Source: CAMLQK01 sp964654135 (lineage in GTDB: Bacteria; Patescibacteriota; Saccharimonadia; Saccharimonadales; UBA4665). Taken from it: 11,903 nt of DNA. The notes under the pieces were generated by a model. That model saw nothing but the letters and a program-made list of their open reading frames with translations. It searched no databases and was not told where the DNA came from. A program made the position numbers and the translations under genes. Location of the stretch: NCBI GenBank assembly GCA_964654135.1, contig CAZZHV010000035.1, forward strand, positions 1-11,903, given 5' to 3'. This document shows, piece by piece, positions 6,828-11,903 of the stretch (position 1 is the first letter of the stretch; each line of letters starts with the position of its first letter).

Positions 6828-8188
6828 GAGTGTAGTGGAATGGTAATGGTAAAGCTGGTACGGTCAGTTTCTGGGTCGAGCTTGATGTTGCCCTTAAACG
6901 ATGATTCTACAGTTTGTTTGGCAAGGAACAGACCGATACCCATGCCCTGCTTCTTGGTACTATTAAACGGTTCGAAAATTTGTTTACGTTTAGTGTCCGA
7001 AATCCCCTTGCCTTTGTCTGTGACATTAATCACAGCATTAGCGTCATCCTTTTCGATAGAGATATGTACAATCTTATCTGTATCATTCGGTTGGTAGGCC
7101 TCAATGGCGTTACAAACGAGCGTTGTAATGATCTGGTTAAAACGAATAACGTCACCGTAGGCTGTGAGCTCCTTAGTGCTAGCCGGCTTTTTCCAATCGA
7201 GCGCTACGTGTGCGTGATTAGCTTTGCTGAGCAGCGTCTGAATAACGGTACCCACAGCTTCGGCGCTGTTAAAGGGCTTTTCGCGGGACTCACCCTGCAG
7301 ATGATCGCGGACAGTATCAACCATGGTATCAATGTACTTTATGGTATCGCTGGCTCGTTTGAGCGTCTCGGAATTGTTTTTGTCGTGCAGGTTTTCGATG
7401 TCGAGCGTTAAGGTAGTCAGATAATTGGCCATATCGTGGAGTAGGCCCGTTCCCAATGTACCAACCTGAGTAAAGCGATACAGCTGAGCCATTTCCTCGA
7501 GCCGTTTTTTCTCTAGTGCATCGGTGCGTTTTTTGACAATTGCCTCAAGGTTGTTCTTTTGGCCCTGTAGAATAAACTCGGCACGCTCCGCTTTGTAGAG
7601 CGAACGCTCCATCTGGTTGCCGTACAGCCAGCATAAGAGCGCAATGACATAAAAGATAATACTGTAACCGAGTGCCTCACCAATGTTGGTTGGCGGCATG
7701 TTTGTCAGCGTTAGCTGATGACCATTGTTAATAGCGATTTGTGTCCATATAAGGACAGCAGTTGCGATAGTTGCCATATACAAGGCATATCGAGCCCGGA
7801 TGATAATACCACCAAGTACAATCACCAAACCCCACAGCAAAATGGCAAAGACGCTGTTAAGACCCCAAAACCAGGTGCTCGCCGCTGCAATGCCAGCGTA
7901 GAACAGTACGAACATTGGCATTGCAGTTTTGTAAGCATGGAATTGGTATGTAAGTGTAGCGATAAAGCCTAGGTAGACCATTCCGGCGAGCGCGACAAGC
8001 AAACGAGTAAGCACGAAGTCGTTTCCGACTAGCGCATAACTTATAAAGAGCAACAACGTTAACAAACCAGTAAAACTGAGCGTACCAACCAGCACGACAC
8101 GAAAAATGAACATACGATTTTTGGAGTCACTATCGTACGTCGTAGGGATAGATTGTCCCCTCAGACCCTGAAGGTCTGAGGGGCGCAT
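6824..8188 (-). CDS. Six-TM sensor histidine kinase
   Basis: With the ATG at 8188 the product is 454 aa. Six hydrophobic helices span roughly residues 28-50, 60-80, 90-104, 112-131, 135-153 and 172-190, with almost no extracytoplasmic domain, so the signal is probably sensed within or at the membrane. A charged coiled-coil linker (about 193-238) leads to the phospho-acceptor helix LLHDMANYL (H251), of the HDxxN rather than HExRTP type. The ATPase domain has CNAIEAY (N360), DKGKG (391-395) and GMGIGL (415-420). The frame stays open to a TTG at 8254, but this overlaps a well-formed 40-aa gene whose TAG ends one base before the ATG at 8188, so coupled initiation at 8188 is preferred. A strong hairpin covers codons 2-11. 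Response regulator upstream, terpenoid-synthase-like gene downstream. Confidence 0.9.
   Translation of the reverse strand: MRPSDLQGLRGQSIPTTYDSDSKNRMFIFRVVLVGTLSFTGLLTLLLFISYALVGNDFVLTRLLVALAGMVYLGFIATLTYQFHAYKTAMPMFVLFYAGIAAASTWFWGLNSVFAILLWGLVIVLGGIIIRARYALYMATIATAVLIWTQIAINNGHQLTLTNMPPTNIGEALGYSIIFYVIALLCWLYGNQMERSLYKAERAEFILQGQKNNLEAIVKKRTDALEKKRLEEMAQLYRFTQVGTLGTGLLHDMANYLTTLTLDIENLHDKNNSETLKRASDTIKYIDTMVDTVRDHLQGESREKPFNSAEAVGTVIQTLLSKANHAHVALDWKKPASTKELTAYGDVIRFNQIITTLVCNAIEAYQPNDTDKIVHISIEKDDANAVINVTDKGKGISDTKRKQIFEPFNSTKKQGMGIGLFLAKQTVESSFKGNIKLDPETDRTSFTITIPLHS
8157..8183 (-). promoter_or_regulatory. Hairpin at the start of the sensor-kinase reading frame
   Basis: CCCCTCAGACC (8157-8167) is the exact reverse complement of 8173-8183, an 11-bp GC-rich stem with a 5-base loop. 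It begins two bases inside the kinase reading frame, where a stable stem would hinder independent ribosome entry. There is no T run on either strand, so it is not an ordinary intrinsic terminator. It may make kinase translation depend on ribosomes finishing the 40-aa small ORF. Confidence 0.55.
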
Positions 8189-8189
8189 G

Positions 8190-8312
8190 CTACTGTTCTG
8201 CAGCATCGAACCACGGTTGGCCAGCGCTGTATTCTTGGCTGACACCCTGCTCAATTGTGCTAGTAGTGCGAGCTTCTGGGTTGGTCAGAATGCTCAAAAT
8301 AGTTTGTTTCAT
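8190..8312 (-). CDS. 40-aa small ORF between response regulator and sensor kinase
   Basis: An ATG at 8312 opens a 40-codon frame ending in TAG at 8192-8190. It begins MKQTILSILTNPEARTTS and ends GQPWFDAAEQ. A strong ribosome-binding site AAGGGGG lies eight bases before the ATG, better than that of any large neighbour. It starts 21 bases after the response regulator's stop and ends one base before the kinase ATG, so it is embedded in the operon. There is no signal peptide or membrane helix. The peptide may be a signal or RiPP precursor, a kinase-modulating microprotein, or a leader peptide controlling kinase translation with the adjacent hairpin. It is not recognised, and it overlaps an alternative TTG-initiated extension of the kinase in another frame, which is the main competing explanation. 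Confidence 0.62.
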   Translation of the reverse strand: MKQTILSILTNPEARTTSTIEQGVSQEYSAGQPWFDAAEQ

Positions 8313-8333
8313 CGTTTGTTCCCCCTTATACGT

Positions 8334-9014
8334 TTATTCGCTGTTATCGACCATGTAACCGATGCCGTACGCCGTCTTGATAATCGGATCCTCATTGGCG
8401 AATGGTTTATCAACCTTATCGCGGAGATATTTGATGTGTACGTCGACGGTGTTGTTCCAACTTTCCTTGCCCGCCTCCCACACATGATTGAGGATCATCG
8501 TACGTGTTACCGCGCGACCGCGATTACGTACAAGATATTCGAGAATATCGAATTCTTTTTTGCGTAATATAATGGCCTGCCCGGAACGCTCTACTTGGCG
8601 ATTGTCGGTATTGAGGACCAAGTCACGGACAGTTAACCTGGCGTCCTTGTTAATACGTGGGTCTCGTCTAATGAGTGCGCGCAGACGAGCCAGTATAACT
8701 GCGGTATTGTACGGCTTTGTAACGTAGTCGTCAGCGCCTGTATCAAGAAGTTGCACACACTTCTTGGGATCCTTTTCGCCGGTAGCGATCAGGATAGGTG
8801 TCATATTTCCACGGTCTCGAAGAATTCGACACAAATGTTGGCCGTCCATGTCAGGGAGTCCCAGGTCTAGCACGATGACACCATAGCTGGTGCGCATAGC
8901 TAGATCGAGCCCCTGCTCTCCGGTGCTTGCGACGTCTACGATGAAGGAATCCTTCAAGACATTCTGCAAACTCGCGGCGAGTAGTTGGTTATCTTCGACT
9001 ATAAGTACTTTCAT
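8334..9014 (-). CDS. OmpR/PhoB-family response regulator
   Basis: A 226-aa transcription regulator. The receiver domain has the acidic pocket VEDN (E7, D8), phospho-acceptor D50 in VLDLGLPDMDG, T78 in ATGE and K100 in TKPY, all intact. The C-terminal half is a winged helix of the OmpR type, with LRKKEFDILEYLVRN, VDVHIKYLRDKV and the terminal hairpin IKTAYGIGYMV. The frame extends to 9053, but the ATG at 9014 begins exactly at the standard MKVLIVEDN receiver start. First gene of the leftward operon: small ORF, six-TM kinase and terpenoid-synthase-like gene follow. It most likely is phosphorylated by that kinase and may control its own operon. No clear ribosome-binding site is present. Confidence 0.95.
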   Translation of the reverse strand: MKVLIVEDNQLLAASLQNVLKDSFIVDVASTGEQGLDLAMRTSYGVIVLDLGLPDMDGQHLCRILRDRGNMTPILIATGEKDPKKCVQLLDTGADDYVTKPYNTAVILARLRALIRRDPRINKDARLTVRDLVLNTDNRQVERSGQAIILRKKEFDILEYLVRNRGRAVTRTMILNHVWEAGKESWNNTVDVHIKYLRDKVDKPFANEDPIIKTAYGIGYMVDNSE

Positions 9015-9095
9015 AGAAATATAGGTGCTGCATCTACTTCTTAAATAATACAACGTGAAAAGTTAAAAACTAATTAAATATCCCAATTTCATAAG

Positions 9096-9120
9096 AGAAG
9101 CTCAAGCGAACAGAGCTTTT
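9096..9120. repeat. Short inverted repeat in divergent intergenic region
   Basis: AGAAGCTC (9096-9103) can pair with GAGCTTTT (9113-9120), eight pairs including one G-T, around a nine-base loop. It lies between the divergent response-regulator and GNAT genes (9015-9173, otherwise AT-rich with no gene) and could be an operator for the response regulator. The evidence is weak. Confidence 0.25.
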
Positions 9121-9134
9121 AGGAGATTTAATAA

Positions 9135-9163
9135 TAGACAAATTAGACAAGATATTCTATAAA
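9135..9163 (+). promoter_or_regulatory. Promoter of GNAT gene
   Basis: TAGACA (9135-9140), a 17-base spacer and TATAAA (9158-9163) form a good sigma-70 promoter. The -10 ends ten bases before the ATG at 9174, so the transcript would have at most a few leader bases and no room for a ribosome-binding site. Confidence 0.6.
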
Positions 9164-9173
9164 ACTAGTTGCA

Positions 9174-9857
9174 ATGATAACCACCGAACACCTTATAGTC
9201 GACACCGATAAAACTGACTTTGGCACGCTCCATTTAGCTCCCTTTACAGAGTCGGAGATGGTGCAATACATACCACTACCAGAGGCATTTACTCAACATA
9301 ACCCTCCGGCCGCTTTCGAAGATCTCGTTACCGCAGAAGCGTATTTCGAGGCAGACCGAGATGACGAAGCGTTTTTAGTTTGGGGAATGTACATTGGAGG
9401 CCTAGCTACAAAAAACTTTGTCGGCACAATTGGCACAAGCGCGAGTAATGTGGGCACACCCGAAGAACCTGAGTGGATGTGGGGCGTTCAGGAAGTTCAT
9501 ACGGGCATCTTCTCCGCCGAATGGCAGGGACGCTCGATTGGGACCATCGCAAAACTCGCAATTGCCCACTATGCGTTCGAGGAACAAGGCGCACATGCAC
9601 TATTTGCAGAAACATCAGTTAACAACCGTGGCGCAAACAAATCGCTGGAGCGATGCGGCTTTGTGCCAACCGAAACCACAGAAAGATACACATTTAGCGA
9701 CGGCAGCCTGACGCAATCGTGGATGTTGGCCAATACAATACTGCAAGAAAAAATGCCAGATCTTCGGCCAGTACTACAAGAAGGCTGGGAGGTTTACCAA
9801 ACGGCATTAGCAAACATTACTGTAGAAAATGCTTGCTTAGCACCACAATCCAGGTGA
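9174..9857 (+). CDS. GNAT acetyltransferase, RimJ/RimL type
   Basis: A 227-aa N-acetyltransferase that should transfer acetyl from acetyl-CoA to a protein N-terminus or a small amine. The acetyl-CoA-binding segment is GIFSAEWQGRSIGTIAK (Q/RxxGxG-like core QGRSIG), followed by the helix AIAHYAFEEQGAHAL and the closing pattern SVNNRGANKSLERCGF that is characteristic of the RimJ/RimL group. The C-terminus beyond about residue 185 is a helical extension of unknown use. Substrate cannot be assigned. The gene is monocistronic, divergent from the response regulator, with a promoter at 9135-9163 giving a nearly leaderless message. Its TGA stop (9855-9857) overlaps the -35 of the following RNA gene. 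Confidence 0.9.
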   Translation: MITTEHLIVDTDKTDFGTLHLAPFTESEMVQYIPLPEAFTQHNPPAAFEDLVTAEAYFEADRDDEAFLVWGMYIGGLATKNFVGTIGTSASNVGTPEEPEWMWGVQEVHTGIFSAEWQGRSIGTIAKLAIAHYAFEEQGAHALFAETSVNNRGANKSLERCGFVPTETTERYTFSDGSLTQSWMLANTILQEKMPDLRPVLQEGWEVYQTALANITVENACLAPQSR

Positions 9858-9882
9858 CAAAACTGCAGATTTACGGTATATT
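9854..9882 (+). promoter_or_regulatory. Promoter of structured RNA
   Basis: GTGACA (9854-9859), a 17-base spacer and TATATT (9877-9882) each match the consensus at 5 of 6 bases. The predicted start at about 9890 coincides with the first base of the RNA's closing stem. The -35 overlaps the GNAT stop codon. Confidence 0.7.
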
Positions 9883-9889
9883 TACCAAT

Positions 9890-10012
9890 GTCGTTTAGTT
9901 TTTGAGCACTGCTGCGGGTCATGTAGGTTATCGTCGCTTAGTAACCTGACCCGCGGCAAGCTCTTAAACGACTAAAGTCCGTATTATCTCCACGCATATC
10001 GCGTGGTTTTTT
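9890..10012 (+). ncRNA. Predicted stand-alone structured small RNA
   Basis: About 123 nt from a predicted +1 to the end of a T run. GTCGTTTA (9890-9897) pairs with 9965-9972 (plus a G-T at 9898/9964). After a five-T bulge, GAGC (9904-9907) pairs with GCTC (9960-9963). Then TGCTGCGGGTCA (9910-9921) pairs with 9947-9958, 12 bp with one G-T. After a four-base bulge, GGTTA (9926-9930) pairs with TAACC (9942-9946) around an 11-base loop. A single-stranded linker (9973-9989) leads to the terminator. Nested complementarity at four levels with bulges is well beyond chance. It shows no GGAAG loop of SRP RNA, no tmRNA or RNase P landmarks, and is short for 6S RNA, though a 6S-like one-hairpin shape is conceivable. 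No open reading frame fits. It lies antisense to the 3' flank of the radical SAM gene. Confidence 0.7.
9990..10012 (+). terminator. Intrinsic terminator of structured RNA
   Basis: CCACGC (9990-9995) pairs perfectly with GCGTGG (10001-10006) around a five-base loop, followed directly by six T residues (10007-10012). This is a classical rho-independent terminator on the plus strand; no comparable T run follows on the minus strand. Confidence 0.85.
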
Positions 10013-10044
10013 AGTGTTTTTGAGGTATTTGCGTGGCGATTACC

Positions 10045-11550
10045 TTATGCCAGATCTTCAATATCGTGCAAAATGAGGGCGTAATCACTCGGCTTAGTGA
10101 TCGGATAGTTTGTGGTCTTAGTGTGTTTAGACGTGCTTGCCGCGGGCCGCTTTGCCATAAGTGATGCCAAGACTGTCGCCGGTTCGTTTATAGTCTCTGC
10201 GCGAATAGTTCCAATTACAGCCTTGAGATCTGCGCAGTACACCGATGGATTATCAAACCCGTGAGTCTCGGAGTAGCGGCTCACCAAGTGTCCCCCACCG
10301 CAAATTGACAAAATATCGCAGTTGGAGCAAGCCTGGGCAACACTCTTTCTGCCCAACATACCTGCTACCTTCATAAGCATTTCAACACGCTGCAGACTGT
10401 TTTCGCCAACGCGCAGATTCATTTTTTCGGCTCCTGGGTAGGCCATTCGTAAGGCGTCGGGCAGCTCAATCGAGCCATCGGTGCGCACAATAACCTCACT
10501 TCCGCCCAGCGGCCCAATACTTTCGGTCTTGCTGGTGCCGCCCAAGGACAGTCGTTTTATTGAATCAAAGAAACGAATATTGAGTGGATGCTCGAGCTTG
10601 TTATTTTCGTCATAGGCATCTAATAGCCAATCGGCATAGGGTGTGCCACGGACGATGCCCATCAATTGCCATTGCTCATACGATACACCCCGCGTGCTAT
10701 GCGCCGACTCCCAAAGTGGCTGGCTTACTCGTGTCTTGTGTTGCTTATCAAATGCGAGCCCCGCTAAGCCCGGCGGCAGGTTATCCCACGTAGCATACGG
10801 CAAATGAAATTCAGCGTTGCCTGGGTTAAAAGAGGCGATGGTGCGTACGGCTTCACGGGGGTCGCTTCGCAGATCTATAACAGAAATAATACCTTTAAGC
10901 ATATCGCGGTACTTGTCTTGCCGGAAAAAACTGAGTCCGCGCTCCACAAGCTTAAACGTGCCCAGCCGTCGACCGTTATGCGTAATAACTCGATTGAGAT
11001 CGTGGGCTGGCTGCGACCCGTCAACGCTGGCGCTGATTGCTACGCCATGCTCTTTTAGCACATCAAGAATTGGCTCGCGCAATAGCGTGGCATTAGTGTG
11101 CATGCCAATTCTTAGCGCAGTATCTGGCGCCGCTTGAGCTACGGCTTGCTTTAATATCGGAAGAATTCTGCCGTAATACGATTCAGCCCGCTCACCTTTG
11201 GTAAAAAGCGGCTCGCCGCCATGAAAAATACCCTCGATAGCCTTCAGCCGATGCTCGGCAGCGTAGATACCCATAGTTTCGCCAAGTTGCGCCACAACCT
11301 CATCTGGCATAACCGGAGGCAGGTCGCGCCACGAATCATCAACATATTCGTAACAATCATAGCCCTTGCCGGGCTCATTACTACTGCACCGCTGATTGCA
11401 GTCGGTAACGCTCTTGATAATAATCTGACCAATATGCGGCTCGGACCGTTCTACTGTGGCAGTCCTTTCGGCACGTACATTGGCATACAGTGTCAACACC
11501 TCTTGTTCGACATATGGTGGAAACGGTGGCTCGGTAAGTGCTTCGGGCAT
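10045..11550 (-). CDS. Radical SAM/SPASM peptide maturase, FxsB-like
   Basis: A 501-aa radical S-adenosylmethionine enzyme with a C-terminal SPASM domain, expected to modify a peptide. The cluster motif is C51-x3-C55-x10-C66; the sequence CYEYVDDSWRDLPPVM after C66 aligns with the usual CYvYe-DqSW-rP of FxsB-type enzymes, so an insertion of eight residues lies between the second and third Cys instead of the normal x2. FHGGEPLF (109-116) follows. The SPASM part has C408xxC411x5C417 and C439, with CGGGHLVSRYS and GFDNPSVYCADL as in FxsB. The ~50-residue tail has no HExxH domain. FxsB relatives make cyclophane cross-links in short peptides; a divergent ~52-aa peptide gene begins 41 bases away and is the obvious substrate. 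The ATG at 11550 lacks a ribosome-binding site; a -10-like box ends nine bases upstream. Confidence 0.9.
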   Translation of the reverse strand: MPEALTEPPFPPYVEQEVLTLYANVRAERTATVERSEPHIGQIIIKSVTDCNQRCSSNEPGKGYDCYEYVDDSWRDLPPVMPDEVVAQLGETMGIYAAEHRLKAIEGIFHGGEPLFTKGERAESYYGRILPILKQAVAQAAPDTALRIGMHTNATLLREPILDVLKEHGVAISASVDGSQPAHDLNRVITHNGRRLGTFKLVERGLSFFRQDKYRDMLKGIISVIDLRSDPREAVRTIASFNPGNAEFHLPYATWDNLPPGLAGLAFDKQHKTRVSQPLWESAHSTRGVSYEQWQLMGIVRGTPYADWLLDAYDENNKLEHPLNIRFFDSIKRLSLGGTSKTESIGPLGGSEVIVRTDGSIELPDALRMAYPGAEKMNLRVGENSLQRVEMLMKVAGMLGRKSVAQACSNCDILSICGGGHLVSRYSETHGFDNPSVYCADLKAVIGTIRAETINEPATVLASLMAKRPAASTSKHTKTTNYPITKPSDYALILHDIEDLA

Positions 11551-11558
11551 AGTACTTA

Positions 11559-11567
11559 TGGTATACT
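11559..11567 (+). promoter_or_regulatory. Extended -10 of peptide gene
   Basis: TGG followed by TATACT (11562-11567) is an extended -10 with 5 of 6 consensus bases. Transcription from about 11574 would give a short leader of about 15-18 bases containing the AGGGGG ribosome-binding site at 11581-11586. Confidence 0.6.
11560..11565 (-). promoter_or_regulatory. Possible -10 of radical SAM gene, overlapping the peptide promoter
   Basis: On the minus strand TATACC (11565-11560) lies nine bases before the ATG at 11550. The same TATA core forms the plus-strand TATACT of the peptide gene, so the two face-to-face promoters would share bases and compete. No convincing -35 is seen. Confidence 0.3.
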
Positions 11568-11591
11568 AAAAGTCTAAACAAGGGGGCAATG

Positions 11592-11750
11592 ATGGTCAAT
11601 TTTAACCAAGTATCTTTAGCAGAACAAACATCAAACATTCCTGTAGAAGAGTTTACCCGAAACTTGGGCGGCAGCGCGCTGGAACTTTTTGAGGAAGTTA
11701 CTGTAGCCGCCGAGACTACGGCAGCTTTCGACGCGGCAATCGTTGCCTAA
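11592..11750 (+). CDS. Candidate RiPP precursor peptide
   Basis: A 52-aa peptide, divergent from the radical SAM/SPASM gene. AAGGGGG at 11580-11586 lies five bases before this ATG; an ATG immediately upstream at 11589 is the alternative start. The N-terminal half (MVNFNQVSLAEQTSN) is polar. VEEFTRNLGG (18-27) looks like the end of a double-glycine leader. The C-terminal half after GG is acidic and rich in Ala, Thr and Val, ending AAFDAAIVA. Phe residues at 4, 21, 33 and 46 are possible cross-link sites in three-residue motifs (FNQ, FTR, FEE, FDA). The C-terminus lacks the FxS motif of classical FxsA peptides, so this is a relative in context rather than a proven member. No protease or exporter gene lies in the window. 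No signal peptide or membrane helix. Confidence 0.72.
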   Translation: MVNFNQVSLAEQTSNIPVEEFTRNLGGSALELFEEVTVAAETTAAFDAAIVA

Positions 11751-11766
11751 AGCTTTATTTGGCCGA

Positions 11767-11800
11767 ATATAGGCAGCCTCATTGCGCAGGCTGCCTATAT
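11767..11800. terminator. Perfect 12-bp hairpin after peptide gene
   Basis: ATATAGGCAGCC (11767-11778) is the exact reverse complement of 11789-11800, with a ten-base loop. It starts 17 bases after the peptide stop. No T run follows on the plus strand, so termination would be weak; it may instead stabilise the short peptide mRNA. Confidence 0.55.
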
Positions 11801-11835
11801 CGTAGTAGAAGTTTAAACATAATGGTCAGTTACTG

Positions 11836-11864
11836 ATGACAACGATGAGCAAATAGTTTATTAT
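11836..11864 (+). promoter_or_regulatory. tRNA promoter
   Basis: ATGACA (11836-11841), a 17-base spacer and TATTAT (11859-11864), each 5 of 6 to consensus. The predicted start near 11871 lies seven bases before the mature tRNA 5' end. Confidence 0.6.
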
Positions 11865-11877
11865 AGGACTATTCCAT

Positions 11878-11903
11878 AGGGGTGTAGCTCAGTTGGTAGA
11901 GCA
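11878..11903 (+). tRNA. tRNA, 5' part only (probably Trp)
   Basis: The window ends inside this gene. Acceptor 5' strand AGGGGTG (11878-11884), T8-A9, then the D arm GCTCAGTTGGTAGAGC (11887-11902) are textbook. A tRNA beginning AGGGG followed by this D arm is typical of bacterial tRNA-Trp, but the anticodon is outside the window, so the identity is an inference. Confidence 0.85.

Noticed and set aside
6914..7411. 165-codon plus-strand frame inside the six-TM histidine kinase
   Set aside because: It runs antisense to a kinase ATPase domain with all motifs intact and has no ribosome-binding site or recognisable domain.
8157..8183. Rho-independent terminator inside the two-component operon
   Set aside because: The stem is strong but no T run follows on either strand and it lies within the kinase reading frame.
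8189..8254. N-terminal extension of the six-TM kinase from a TTG at 8254
   Set aside because: The TTG lacks a ribosome-binding site, the extension has no domain character, and the ATG at 8188 sits ideally after the small ORF's stop. It cannot be fully excluded.
8187..8567. 126-codon plus-strand frame across the response-regulator/small-ORF junction
   Set aside because: It is antisense to an intact winged-helix domain and to the better-supported 40-aa gene.
9890..10012. SRP RNA, tmRNA, RNase P RNA or CRISPR-associated RNA
   Set aside because: No GGAAG loop, tag-reading frame, RNase P conserved core, or repeats are present; 6S RNA is not excluded but the length is short.
1..11903. CRISPR arrays, insertion sequences, integrase or prophage genes, alternative genetic code
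   Set aside because: No regularly spaced repeats, transposase or integrase motifs were seen, and UGA ends four genes in sensible places, consistent with the standard bacterial code.

Overview
The window most resembles the chromosome of a small-genome ultramicrobial bacterium, with Candidatus Saccharibacteria (TM7) or a related Patescibacteria/CPR lineage the best guess. This is inference from style, because no rRNA or ribosomal-protein marker is present. The supporting signs are compact, tightly packed genes, several start codons placed where a transcript would begin, and one GC-rich gene that looks acquired from an actinobacterium (actinobacteria are the usual hosts of Saccharibacteria). UGA serves as a normal stop for several genes, which argues against the UGA=Gly lineages (Absconditabacteria, Gracilibacteria).

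Layout. (1) 39-1541 (+) is a membrane family-2 glycosyltransferase, followed by terminator-like hairpins. (2) 1668-2339 (-) is a Bax inhibitor-1-like membrane protein with strong GC3 bias and its own near-consensus promoter. (3) 2451-5007 (-) is a three-gene cluster: P-loop kinase/ATPase, then YgjP-like metallopeptidase, then a soluble PAS histidine kinase. (4) 5079-5375 (+) is a small cupin, divergent from that cluster. (5) 5367-9014 (-) is a four-gene operon: OmpR-family response regulator, a 40-aa small ORF, a six-TM histidine kinase, and a protein with two DDxxD motifs resembling class I terpenoid synthases. The last two genes overlap by ATGA, and the small ORF stops one base before the kinase start. 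(6) 9174-9857 (+) is a RimJ/RimL-type GNAT acetyltransferase. (7) 9890-10012 (+) is a predicted stand-alone structured RNA with promoter and intrinsic terminator. (8) 10045-11750 is a divergent pair: a radical SAM/SPASM protein resembling FxsB maturases (-) and a ~52-aa peptide (+), a candidate ribosomally made, post-translationally modified peptide (RiPP) system. (9) The window ends inside a tRNA, probably tRNA-Trp, from 11878.

The most interesting parts are the peptide/radical-SAM pair with an expanded Cys motif, the two-component operon that embeds a 40-aa peptide and drives a terpenoid-synthase-like enzyme, and the structured RNA. The two small peptide genes have clear AAGGGGG ribosome-binding sites, whereas several larger genes show -10-like boxes 6-10 bases before the start codon, suggesting leaderless messages.
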